DNA of 64,000 bases. It comes from Zeugodacus cucurbitae (taxonomy: Eukaryota > Arthropoda > Insecta > Diptera > Tephritidae). A program made the position numbers and the translations under genes. The notes under the pieces were generated by a model that worked only from the letters and a program-made list of their open reading frames with translations, was not told the DNA's origin and did not search any database. Positions 40,346 through 51,330 of the stretch are shown piece by piece. The stretch's first letter is position 1. Each line of letters begins with the position of its first letter. The DNA is taken from positions 68,733,001 to 68,797,000 of the forward strand of contig NC_071670.1 of assembly GCF_028554725.1 (NCBI RefSeq), in the 5' to 3' direction.

Positions 40346-40740
40346 GCTTTGCTGTTTAATGAGGTCCAACTAGATAAGTCTCCTGGTTTCGAAAAAGTCT
40401 TGTCTCAAAGAGAGTATCCCAATTATCGGGATTATCCATAGAACCTAACATAATCTAATCTAGATTAATGATTCAAGGTTTCAACTCACTAAAAGCATAA
40501 ACGTACTCTTCTTGGGATGAGTTCGAACATCTGTTGTTGCTTTAACTCGCAATATTTTAAGAAACTGCCATAAGTACGTAACAGCTTGTATGTTCTAATA
40601 ACGATCTAATAAGTTAAATACAACAGCCAATGTCTTAGAAAATTTAAAAAGAAAAAAATAAAGAAATAATGATAGAAAATATCTCTTAATATTGCACGTG
40701 CTTAGATTTTAATTTTTCAAATATCCGTCTCTCTTTGCAG

Positions 40741-40788
40741 TATGTTCCTGAGAACGACGATTGCCTAAAGGACAGAATATGTTATCAG
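40741..40788 (+). CDS. Secreted cysteine-rich protein, second coding exon (48 nt)
   Basis: This small internal exon adds sixteen residues (YVPENDDCLKDRICYQ) to the first coding exon. It is bounded by an excellent pyrimidine-rich acceptor (CCGTCTCTCTTTGCAG) and a near-consensus donor (CAG/GTGAGT). Its length is a multiple of three and phase 0 matches the upstream exon exactly, so the frame runs on without a stop. The joined protein has cysteines at residues 89, 93, 104 and 110 (spacing C-x3-C-x10-C-x5-C), the pattern of a disulfide-linked extracellular module that continues downstream. It is isolated in very AT-rich DNA, which makes chance agreement of both splice sites, phase and cysteine content unlikely. 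The next exon was not found with certainty and probably lies beyond 64000. Confidence 0.75.
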
Positions 40789-41869
40789 GTGAGTCAAAAT
40801 CCTATTACATTCCTATTTAAGCGTAATAACTCAGAAGCATCTTCCGCTTTTTCTCACAACAAAAGCTTTTGAGCATAAAATTCCTACTTCCATATGTATA
40901 TTGTATGTATGTATATGTAAGCCATGTGCTTGTAGACATGGAATTAAATTTCATATTTGTTGCCAACGCTGTTTGCCAGACACGCGTCACGGATTAATGT
41001 CAGTTACATTTTAAAGAAAGAAATTACTTTGTAACACATATTAAAATAAGCCTGCCTGATAGCCACATTATACAACAACAGCCGGCAGACAGCGAGGGTA
41101 TGTAGAAAATTTGTGGTGAAATTTAAATGGACAGAAATTAAGGCAAATGCGTTAAAATGCCACTCAGCGAAGTGCAAAAATATGAAAAAAATCTCAGCGA
41201 AGACTGGCCGAAACAGCAGTTGAGGAGTTTATATGTAATATGTAAATCCATGCAGATATATTATCATATAAGAAAGTGCGCAGCAGGCGCGCAAACCTCC
41301 ATACATCCAAGGATGTTAGCGCAACAATCCAATTAATCACGCCGATGTTGCCAGCTTTAAGACACAACAGTAAGCTTCGCAGCGCGGTAATCACATATGC
41401 AGATATATATGAGAGTGTTGTGTCCCAACTTACCTTTAAGAATCTTATAATAATGACATTAAGCACATTAAATGACAACTGAAACTGGCTGAAAAGCTGC
41501 AAGCCCAAAAGCTTAAAAAAGCTGAAGCGACATAAGTAGTTGAACATACGAGAGAAATAAGAAAATACACAAAAGAATATGTTGCATGAACCAAATAAAA
41601 AAAAACGAAACAACAAAAAATCGCCCAATAATTCCACTCACTCGAACGCTGAAATGTGGCGCAAAGTGGCCGCAAAATACTTGTGTTGAAACTCCACTTG
41701 CGAAGCCACGACAAGCGCTTTTAAAATGCGGACCCTCACGCACACTTTCGGACACTCACATACACGTTGAAATGTTTGTGTGTGCGACGGATGCGTGTGT
41801 CGCAGGACCTTCGTCACTCACAATGTTGTCATGTTAATTAGACTGACAGTTTGTACGGATCAATTACAG

Positions 41870-41974
41870 GCGCTGTCAGGCGAACGCCGGCCCGGGCGCG
41901 TTGGCATCCCAGCGCACTGGACCGGACCACGCAATGCGTTGTTGGCGGCAAAGGTGCACATACAGGCTGTGGAG
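41870..41974 (+). CDS. Possible third exon (weak)
   Basis: A 105-nt segment lies between a modest acceptor (CAATTACAG) and a modest donor (GAG/GTACGC). It is GC-rich and open in the phase required by the preceding exon, giving 35 residues that include PGRVGIPAHWTGPRNALLAA. It has no cysteine, which does not fit a continuing cysteine module, and the acceptor lacks a good pyrimidine tract. The minus strand is also open across it. It may be an exon, an alternative exon or just a GC-rich noncoding patch. Confidence 0.2.
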
Positions 41975-42969
41975 GTACGCTAGTTCCACTCCACTTCGGT
42001 TCACGTAACGCGTAAATTCTTTGCAGAAATATGCCCACAGCTATGCAGCGTACTTTTTCCAATTTAGCGCTTGAATCGTTTCAGTTGTATGCACCTTGCC
42101 TTGCTGGGAGTCACTAAACTCCATCCATGACAAATTATGAAATTAAAACGCCAAAAATGTGCGATTTTCGTTCTTTTGTGATTATTTTTATTTATGAAAT
42201 CATATTTTTCGCTTCTTGATTGCTTGGAACAGTTATGTTGCTCATCAATTTGCCACTTTCAGATTTTTTATTTACATATTAAACGTTTCGTCACATCAGT
42301 GTCGTCAACAGGTGTTCCACTTTTCAGCTCTAGAAAAGAAACATTTAATTTATCTGATATTCACTGAATTTTTCAAATTAATCGTTTTTAATATCAGCAA
42401 TCACTCTCTGAATAATGCGTTTTGAAACTAAGAGTTCTCAATGGTACGTCTGTAAGGCGGCAAAAAGTAACCAGGAAATATACTGTTCTATCCAATGGAA
42501 CCCGATTAGGTTTTACGATAATAAATCCTCTAAATAATGTACGTAAGCTCACCTGGTTGATTTCAAGTTTAAATTTAAGCCAAGCCTTAAACCAAAAGAG
42601 CCTTCCATTGTAGGGAAGGGTGATAAATCAAGATATTTGTAGCTAGACATTCTATGACTGAGCAATATCGATGTAGTCATAGAAATCGTTTCATCAATCT
42701 TCGTTTGTCATCGGCAACGGTCAAAAGTACGAAAAGCTCTCGGAGACACTTTTTTCAAACTCTCAGAGAGGCCACTTTGGAAAATTGTTACTTTGTTGCT
42801 ATCCTGATCCATTCTAAGAGCAAAATGCTCACTTCGAACTACCTTTAACATTGATGAATTGTTGCTTTCGAGTGTTGTTTTCGGATGTAGAGGCACGAAA
42901 GCTATATCTTATCCGCTTGTCGAAAATATCTCGAGTCTGTTTTTCCTTCGATGCAGATTTAATTGATGC

Positions 42970-42981
42970 ACTCTCACAGAT
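42970..42981. repeat. Left target-site duplication of the non-LTR insertion
   Basis: ACTCTCACAGAT occurs here and again at 43715-43726, exactly bracketing the non-LTR sequence. This is the expected trace of target-primed reverse transcription. Confidence 0.8.
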
Positions 42982-43687
42982 GGTGGTGAACGAGGACAAG
43001 ACGAAATATCTCCTGTCATCAAACAAACAGTCAGCGCATTCGCGTCTTGGCTCCCACGTCACTGTTGACAGTCATAACTTTGAAGTTGTAGATAATTTCG
43101 TATACCTAGGAACCAACATTAACACCGATAATAATGTCAGCCTTGAAATCCAACGCAGAATCACTCTTGCCAACAGGTGCTACTATGGACTGAGTAGGCA
43201 ATTGAAAAGTAAAGTCCTCTCTCGACGAACAAAAACTAAACTCTACAAGTCCCTCATCATTCCCGTCCTACTTTATGGTGCAGAAGCGTGGACGGTGTCA
43301 ACATCCGATGAGACGGCACTAGGAGTTTTCGAGAGAAAGGTTTTGCGGAAGATTTACGGTCCCTTAAACATTGGCAACGGCGAATACCGCAGAAGATGGA
43401 ATGATGAGCTGTATGTGTTGTTCGACGACATAGACATAGTCCAGCGAATAAAAAGACAGCGGCTACGCTGGCTGGGTCATGTTGTTCGAATGGATGAAAG
43501 TGCCCCAGCTCTGAAAGTTTTCGATGCAGTACCCGCTGGTGGAAGCCGAGGAAGAGGGAGACCTCCACTCCGGTGGAAGGACCAGGTGGAGAAGGACCTG
43601 TCTTCACTTGGTATTACCAATTGGCGCCAAACCGCCAAAAGGAGAGATGCGTGGCGCACTGTTGTGGACTCGGCTATAACCGCGTAA
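42982..43687 (+). pseudogene. LINE reverse transcriptase, C-terminal fragment
   Basis: The open frame starts inside the end of the reverse transcriptase domain (VNEDKTKYLL) and runs to its natural stop. It keeps the thumb and C-terminal region: VDNFVYLGTNI, then SLIIPVLLYGAEAWTVS, KVLRKIYGP, RRRWNDELY, RLRWLGHVVRMDE and GRGRPPLRWKDQV. These are standard motifs of arthropod non-LTR polyproteins of the type with an APE-like endonuclease. The catalytic YxDD region is missing, so the fragment is inactive. The open frame extends upstream to 42851, but that part is host DNA before the target duplication. The exact clade (RTE-like or another) cannot be fixed by eye. Confidence 0.85.
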
Positions 43688-43714
43688 GCGGTTTCTACGC
43701 CAGTTAAGAAGAAG
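42982..43714 (+). mobile_element. 5'-truncated non-LTR retrotransposon (LINE) insertion
   Basis: The 733-bp insertion carries only the 3' end of a LINE. It is bracketed by a 12-bp direct repeat and ends in a short untranslated stretch and a GTTAAGAAGAAG tail. Truncation from the 5' side is the usual outcome of incomplete reverse transcription. The well-preserved reading frame suggests it is fairly recent. Confidence 0.85.
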
Positions 43715-43726
43715 ACTCTCACAGAT
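43715..43726. repeat. Right target-site duplication of the non-LTR insertion
   Basis: This is the second copy of ACTCTCACAGAT, directly after the AAGAAG tail. Confidence 0.8.
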
Positions 43727-44091
43727 TCAATTGAAACAAACTCAAAGATAAGTTTACTGCTTTTCCGATATTGGATTGCAGGAGCAATATTTTTATGGTT
43801 TAGATATATTACTCTAAACCCAAAGCTTTCATTTTGTGCAAATAAGAAAATACAAAAGGTCAGTTGCTACAACTTCCAAATAGAAGAAAATTTTGTGCGC
43901 ATTTTCAAATGAACTTCACCCCTTCCGCTAAAAACACTAACAGGTCTCAATCAAAGAATTGTAAACTCCAATAAAATACACGTGTAAGCATTGTGAATAA
44001 AAGCACAAAGCTCTATCTGTCACTTCAAATTACTACACAGTTTCATTGACCACAAACTCAAAGGCCTTTAACGCTTTTGAAACTTTTTATA

Positions 44092-44106
44092 TTTTTTTTT
44101 TTTTTT
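44092..44106. repeat. Poly-T tract (15 T)
   Basis: A run of 15 T precedes ACAG. It looks like a splice acceptor, but the following DNA hits a stop after a few codons in the required phase, so I treat it as a simple tract. Confidence 0.85.
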
Positions 44107-44599
44107 ACAGCACACCTTTTCATTAAAACTTCTGTGACAGAATCGAATATGCCACAAACAAGTGCAACATTGAGCAAACGTTCATCAGCTCGCCGAATGT
44201 GTCTATGTTTGACTACACTTTGACGACTTTTTTGCACATTTCTCGCTGTAAAACAAACACCCAGGGACAAAGGTTGAAAAAGTTAATTTTTTATTGATTT
44301 TCATTCACACTTTGCTTTGCGCACAACTCTGAAAGTAGGCTTCGAAAAACGGAAACTCTGTCTTTTCTGGCCCAAACACAACTGCAGTGGCTTTTTGCAG
44401 GCGATTTTGGTTCCCAGTTTTTCTACAAACTCTGCTATTATGGCGTCCAAGGTTTTAGAAAATCATTTTTTTTTTTGTTTTTGCATTTGTTTAACAGTCA
44501 AGTGCGCAATGTTTGCATCAAAGCTTACCAAACTTTGATAAATGACAGGCGTGCGTGGCGAAAGAGTGAGCGAAGGAGTGTGTTGCATGCATAGAGAAG

Positions 44600-47050
44600 A
44601 GATTCTACAATCTGCTATATATGTAGAAGTATATGTGCGCTGAAACTTTTTGAATGCAACTTTAATTGATTCGTTGTGCGCCGCAAACGTGCCACAAGCA
44701 ATCCGTTGGGGCTGCAAGGGTACAAAGTCATATACACATATGTACATATATCAATAAAAAATGTGCAAAAATATTGCCGTAAATGCTTTAAATTCCGAAC
44801 TCTTTTCAAATGTGACTCTTCGGTGCATGTATGTGGCTGCCACGCGCATGTTTTGCACGTACGTTGTAGTATACTATGCACACTGATTTTTTGCGAAGGT
44901 CACCTTTTGATGTGGAAAAAAATGTTGATTCTCTTTTAATTTAACGCAACATCCTTCACCGTTACCCCTGCCAACCTGCCACACTGTGAGCGTTAAACAA
45001 ACTGCATTCGCTGGAATTGCGTTGAAATGAATTTTTGTATGCACAGACGCAGTGTACACAATATGTGGCATGTATTTCCTTGTGTGTATATATATATATA
45101 CATATATGCTGCCACATGAGCCACAAACAGTTATAGTGCCGGCTCTTATGTGTTGCAAGTGAGTGCATTGCATGCCACAAAAGTTCTTGTGGTCGAAAAG
45201 TTGGCAAACATCAGCGCGCCCACCGGCCGGCGCATAAATTGTGTCATCCACTTAGCCGCCGGCATGAAAGGGCTATTGATATGCGCTTTATGGCTTTTTA
45301 AAAACATTTTGGTGGCACTTTCGGTAAGTTATTAAATAACGAAGGTTACTGGTGAGGGTCACATGCCACATATTGTTGCAACATGCATGCATGTGTTGTT
45401 GTTGTTGCTTTAATAAAGGCGACAGCTTGTATTTAAGTCAACCTGCTGTGGCAGCTATTTAATCCCATTAACACCATTGACGCTATTTGTGCCACTTGCA
45501 ACAATTCATTTACATATTCATGTGCGTGTGGCATTGCTGCGTCTGCCATTTACAACGCTGTTGTGCCATAATTTGCTACTTTGCCGAATAGCACTTTCTC
45601 AAAAGCACGCAGCACACACACACACACGCACAATGTTGCCACATGCCACAGATGTGCGTCGTGGCTGTCTCAAACGCCTGGCATTGTGCTTACGCATTCA
45701 CTTGTGTATATGCAATTGTTGTTGTTGTTGCTGTTTTCAGTACAATATGCACTTGCCACACCGTTGCCAGTGTACTGGTGTCTGTGCCACCTACGCAATG
45801 TCGCCCGAACGCCTTTGTGTCTGCTCAGCTGTCGCGTAGCTGCTTCACCTTGTAACAGTTTTTTGTTTTTATTTGCTGTGGCACGCATCTCTCTGTGTGT
45901 GTTTGCGCGTTTATTGAAAGCCAGCGCCGGTGCATGGCAAAGAAAGCAAAATATGGCACTTCACTTGCGGCATGGCCGACACTCTCTCCTTGCGTCTTCT
46001 GCCTTTGTTACAGTTTCTTCTTGCGATTTTCTACACATTACTTGCAACACGAAGCATTGTGGCAAGGTTTTTATGCACACTCGACAGTTTTCCGTTTTAC
46101 TTCCATCACTTTTTCCATCGCATCCCATGTTGCACGGCGCGGCTGCAGCGTCGCATTTACTGCCACACATTCATGGCGGCCTGCTGAACTTGGCTCCAGT
46201 TTTACAGTACCGTTAGAGTGACGCGTGTGGAACGCATTAGTTAGTCAATGAGCGCTGCTGCTGCACGCGCATGCGCACATACACTGATGCGCTGCCACTC
46301 ACTTTTGCTACGGCTGCCAGACAAACAGTTAGACAGACAGTCGCACACGTAACCCCCCACCCAGCGCTAACAAGCCACAGCGTTGGCAGTGGTGGTGGTG
46401 ATGGTAAAAAGCAATTTATGCAACACAGGAAGCGCTTGGAGTGGCACAGCAGCAACTCAAGTTGTTGCAAAAATTTTCCTTCCTCGTTTCGAGGGATTTT
46501 TTCACTTTTTCTCTTCGCATGCGGCGCGCTGCTGCAAAAATGCATTTCCATGCTGCAAAATTACAAAAACAACACACACTGAGAGATTGAGCAGTATAGC
46601 ATAGAATGGCACAAAGAACGGGCGGATAGACAGACAGACAGCAATTGAGGCAGCGCGGCGTGCAGCTTGGGCGCATAGACAGCCGTCAGTTGTGCGCGCC
46701 ACAGAGTCAACCAGCCGCCTGACAGTGCAGCAGTTGCATCATGAATAGATTTAACTTGTGACAAATTGCTTTGCCTCCTGTGTACACGCCAAGGCCCGCT
46801 GCACTTCATTCTGGCTTTATTACTTTGCTTTTTAGCTTTCCTTTTTTTGCAGCTTCGCCTTCTACATATGGCCCACTGGCCCTTGCCTGTCACATGGTTG
46901 CATAGCCGCTCTGTGTCTTTGGTGCAGTGACGTCGCCTTGTTCATCGTTTAGCTTTTCATTTTCATTTAATTGTTGTTGAAGAGGCCAACGACAACGTCA
47001 CTAAAAGCCAGCCACCTCGCTGCTCCAGCGTCGTCTTCAACAACGGCCCA
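44600..47050. other. GC-richer block dense in TGCCACA words
   Basis: This noncoding block has elevated GC and unusually many TGCCAC/GTGGCA words, mostly between 44.7 and 46.2 kb. Overlapping frames of up to 211 codons are present on both strands without domains. A regulatory role is possible but unproven. Confidence 0.4.
45613..45626. repeat. (CA)n microsatellite
   Basis: This is a short dinucleotide run inside the GC-richer block. Confidence 0.9.
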
Positions 47051-47639
47051 CCGCCCCGCGCCATCAGTGGCAAGCGCACTGCATTGTGCCACTGCAGCAG
47101 CTGGGGAAAATGGGAAATTCTAAAATGAGAAAAATGCTAAGCGCAGCAATGCACTTCAAGGCGTGTGTGTGGCTGTGCACTTGACGCGCTGTGTTTGTGT
47201 GCGTGTGCACCACTTCCGCGCTCCACTGGGAGCCTGTGTAAATTAAGTTCAGATTTAATTTAGTGCATTTAAAGTGCGCACTATTTCTATTTGTAGAGAA
47301 TTTATGGAAGACTACTGCTTTTGTAGTGGAACCACAAGGAATTGTGGAGAAACGTGTAATTTCTTGGAAAAGAGACGAAATGTTCTGGAAAAAAAATGAG
47401 CACACAACTTGGTGAGGACCTTGTGAAGATAATGTATTTATGAGGCATGCCTGAGTTAGATGAGTAGTTTTTCCTCTTCATTCTGGAAATTTCCAAGCAG
47501 AAATAATGTCAACAGTTTTGTTAACACGGGTTCAAATATGGCAGTTAGAACAATAGGCTTTCGGCATCGTATCACGTGAATATCTATAGGAACTCCGTTG
47601 ATACATTTCCAGGTGAGTTGAAATCATCTTGGCACTTTT

Positions 47640-47730
47640 GTCCAGGTTTCGCCAGATTGAGGACGAAGGGTCTCGGTAGTCATATCTTCGGCGAACTCAA
47701 CGAACTGGCTGGCATTGATATTAGCTGACT
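47640..47730 (+). repeat. Dispersed repeat fragment, copy B
   Basis: Similar to 40255-40345 in the same orientation. It lies beside the antisense non-LTR fragment and might belong to the same or a neighbouring element. Confidence 0.4.
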
Positions 47731-47899
47731 TAAAAAATTTGCCACAGACTCCAAACGCTTTGCCGATGCGTGAGAGTCGTTTTTAGCTATAGATAGGAGT
47801 ATTGTCATTTGCATTACAAAGGACCAGCATTTCCAGCTGTCCAAGTGGGATCCGCTGTGAGCTTAAATGATGTCGAACCTTGCTTGTGTTCACGGGAGT

Positions 47900-48470
47900 C
47901 ATGTACATCTATCACAACATGATCGATCTGATTGCGAGTGATCGAGGGACAGCTTGATGGATTTTCTAATGCTGGAATCTAGTACTACAGGCCACCATAT
48001 TTCGGGACCCAGCGAAGTCGATCAGGCCGTTTAGCGATTTTTCGTCGTGGAGGCTGAATTTTCCGACTGCTGTGCCAAAGACCTTCTTTACCCACCCTAG
48101 CGTTGAAATGGCCAAGCACGATACGTTCTAGGCTATCATAGAAGGTATCTTTGATTACATCGTCCTTCTCTTCCGTCGGGGAGTGGGCACAAATATGTGA
48201 TATGTTGAAGAACTTCGCTTTGATGCGGATTGTGGCTAGACGTTCATCCAAGTGAGTGAACGCCAGGACTCGACGGCGGAGTCTCCTTCCCACCACGAAG
48301 CCCACACCGAATTTGCGCTCATTTATATGGCCGCTGTATGTATAGTTGTCACAAGGACCCACCTTCTTCCGTCCTTGTCCCGTCCATCGCATTTCTTGGA
48401 TGGCGGTGATGTCAGCCTTTACTCTAACGAGGCTGCAGTGGTCGTAATCAAAGTTGGGGTTCCTTATCCG
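47900..48470 (-). pseudogene. LINE APE-type endonuclease fragment
   Basis: Read on the minus strand, this is part of the endonuclease domain of a non-LTR retrotransposon (the type often annotated as craniofacial development protein 2-like). Visible in order are KADITAIQEMRWTGQGRKK, with the catalytic glutamate in IQEM, then SGHINERKFGVGFVVG, LDERLATIRIKAKFFNIS, HICAHSPTEEKDDV, LGHFNARVGKEG and, after two in-frame stops near 47979-47987, RNQIDHVVID (47907-47936). The usual GDFNAR acidic residue is replaced by H, the segment before the GHFNAR motif is shortened, and the final SDH motif is not seen. It is an inactive fossil, older than the + strand LINE fragment at 43 kb. The two may be of related families, but they cover different parts of the polyprotein and cannot be compared directly. 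Confidence 0.8.
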
Positions 48471-50847
48471 AGACGGTTGTTTCCTGTTTCTATAGAGTAT
48501 CAGCTATTCAAAAAAAAACCTCATTTTACGATCCTCCAAAATTAGTTTGCTTATTTTTTTTTTAATTTTCTGAGGTCATCATAGTTTAGATCATCAGTTA
48601 CGAATGCATAGTGGTGGCGTGAATAGGCCAAAAATATGAAAAAATCTATCAAAAAATATTTTGTCAAACTATAAACGAATTGTTTCTAAAATGCTCTAAA
48701 ATGTTGCCTCGGATACACCGAGCCTAGATAATAAGCATTAAGCCACTTTCTGGTATCAGTAACCTTTCTTCATCAAACATAGTATTTTTCTAAAAAAGAT
48801 GTTTTATTGAAAAACTGATCAATTTATAGATAGTAGCTTTTATAGAAATACCTCTTATGAAGACGCAACACTTTAAATATTGCAAGAAATTCAAATTTAT
48901 ATACATTTTCTAATAAAAAAATTGCATTAAATATATACTTTGCCCGAGACAACGTGACTTAATCTGAAATTTTCTCAGTAAATTTTATTCTATATATTAA
49001 ATATCACTTTAATCCATATTACATAAGTTGTATTATTATATAAGTTAATTGAAAGCAATTTAGCTAAGCACACACTGCCTCATAAGTGCATACATAATGC
49101 AGTTATATAATATTAATTTTTCTTATATAAGAAAAATGCAACTGGGCAACTGAAGTGGATTACAATACACAATAGACAGATTTTCGATAATCCATTTTAA
49201 TTAGTTTTCAACACAATGCACAAGTATAATAAGTTATTAGACACTACTTCAACTACACACATACATACCAGGCTTTACACGAGAGTACCTACGTATGTGT
49301 GCGGCCTGTTTGTTTTCCATTAATGAACTCGTTTGCTGACCTAATTGGAGTGACAACACATTCTAATTAAACCCAAAGTGCTGATGACGAAAATTTATTA
49401 AGAAAATCTACATATTTTGGAAATTCGGTAGAAAAATGTTCATTAGTCGTGAGAATATGCATGCCAATAAGATTTGTGGCATGGAACGCCAATGCGCCAG
49501 TGAGAGCTTTAGTAGTGTGATTGGTTTTAATTTAATTAAAATTCAGCAGCAACACATACACGAAGAAGAAGAAGAGCAGCACACATGGGAAATTGCTCCT
49601 CGTTGCCTGCTTGTGGCGCTGCCACTTCAAACAAACTAAGTTGACATTGTTGAAATTAAAATCGTAGTGAAATTGAATTGAAAATAAGGCGACGCTGTTG
49701 ATGAGTAGCAGTGGCAGCGGCGCAAAGAAGGTGCTTGACAATATTAGCGAGGCAAACAAATTGTTTGGAGAGCGCATGGGTATAACGAGAGACAAGCTAG
49801 ACTTGAGCAAGCAAAGCTGCCTACACACTTGAGTGGCTTTCTGAGCGCTGTGGAAGTGACACCTGCCACAATACGCCCGTGTGTGTGTTGTGTTGCAGCA
49901 ATCTACGCCTCTCAGCGCAGGCATATTCAATTTAGTTTTTGTTGCCGTTGTTTGCCAGTTCTTCTTCAGGCTTCCCTGTCACCTGTGCTGATAACAAGCC
50001 ACGGCTGTTGGAGGTTCGGTAAATATTAGTTTAGCGACACTGCGCCGCGTTGCATAATAAATAGCAACAACAACAACAAGTGTTGTTAAATATTAAGCAA
50101 GAATATCATGGAGAAGCAAACAACTACAACTGCAGGTGGCAGCAAATTAATAAACGAAATCCACTTGGAACAGCAGCAACAAAGGCGCTGCTTGCCACAA
50201 CTGAAAATGTTGCACGCTTCTGCTGTTTAACAGCAACAAAAAGGTGACAAAAATGCGCCACGTGTTGTCATAACTAATGAGCAGAGGGAGCGTGTTGTGG
50301 CCGTATTGTTGGTATTATTAATTTTACTTTTTTTGCTTGTTGCAGGTTGAAGAATAACATAAATTCCGCAATATAAATAAAAAATTAAAGTTGCAACAAC
50401 ATAATATTCATTGACACTTCTTGGCAATGCGCAGAATGCGTCAAGCAAATGTCCAACATCAACAAAAATAATAGCAACAACCTTATCTCTTTTTCAGTGA
50501 AGAATCCAGTAGTGGCATCACTTGCCACAACTGCAACATATCAATTTCATCTACAGCAGCAACAACAACTATGCTAGTTGACATAGTCATTTTGCAGCGA
50601 AAAAGTTGCTGCTGATGCTACTGCTGTTCGCAATTATTATTCTGTCGCTCATGAATTTTTCCAACGAGTTCGGTGTGTGCAACTTTGAAACGAAAAATAA
50701 CTGAAATTAATGAAATCGCTACAACTTTGTTGCCTTTTTTCGCTAGGGTTTTTCGGTTTCGCTTTTTCCTGCCAAGTCCGAAACAACAATGGCATAAAAC
50801 AAAGCGAATGCGAATCAATTTCGAGCAACTCATTAAAAGTACACCGT

Positions 50848-51330
50848 GAGAACTTTCGTCTTTTCTTCACTAATACTTCTGTAGAGCATTCGTGCTTTTT
50901 GGCTGTAAAGTTCAGAAAAAATAGAGTACGGTGCTTTTTATCTTGTGAGTGACCTGATGACCTCCCGAGCTTACACTTATACTACTGAAGAGCTTTTAAT
51001 ATTTTTCAACAGCAAAATTCTGAAAAATATTATTACGTTCCTTTTTTTGTTTCTTTAACTAGTGAGTGAAATCACCTCCTGAGCTTTCACTTATACTCTT
51101 ATAGAGCTTTTGTGCTTTTTCTTCTGTAAAGTTCGGCAAAATATGTTGCAGTGGTTTCTATTTTTCCTTACCCTATGAGTGAAATCACCTCTGAGCTTTC
51201 ACTTATACTCGTATAGAGCTTTTTTGCTTTTTCAGCATTATATTTAGAAAAATTTGGTACGGTGCTATGCTTCTTATCCTTTTGAGCTTTCACTTACACT
51301 CCTGTAGAGCTTTTGTGCGTTTTAAGCACC
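50848..51330 (+). repeat. Five-unit tandem array, period about 91-119 bp
   Basis: Units start at about 50848, 50967, 51081, 51193 and 51284, each with a version of GAGCTTTCACTTATACTC, then GTAGAGCTTTTGTGCTTTTT, a GTAAAGTTC-GAAAAATA segment and a GTGAGTGAAATCACCTC end. The spacing falls from 119 to 91 bases. The units are diverged, so the array is not brand new. It is noncoding. A minisatellite is the simplest reading. Confidence 0.75.

Larger units (their letters stand above)
12615..40740 (+). other. Intron 1 (28.1 kb)
   Basis: The intron is bounded by AAG/GTGAGT and by CTCTCTTTGCAG before the second coding exon. Apart from the mobile-element fragments and repeats listed separately, it is noncoding AT-rich DNA with several GC-richer blocks. 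I see no convincing nested gene on either strand. Long introns near the 5' end of fly developmental or neural genes often carry enhancers, so the GC-rich blocks are candidates by analogy only. Confidence 0.65.

Noticed and set aside
42851..42981. N-terminal part of the 278-codon frame as retrotransposon protein
   Set aside because: The 12-bp target duplication at 42970-42981 shows the element begins afterwards. The upstream codons are host DNA that happens to be open.
44092..44140. Poly-T plus ACAG as a splice acceptor for a further coding exon
   Set aside because: The phase-0 frame stops after a few codons and no donor is nearby.
45581..46216. 211-codon open frame on the + strand
   Set aside because: It lies in a GC-rich, TGCCACA-rich block where all frames are unusually open. 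It contains CA microsatellite codons, shows no domain, and overlaps other frames of similar length.
47601..47606. CAG/GTGAGT at 47600/47601 as a ratchet splice site
   Set aside because: The donor half is perfect but the upstream pyrimidine tract is short, and the site lies in DNA next to a mobile-element fossil, so chance is likely.
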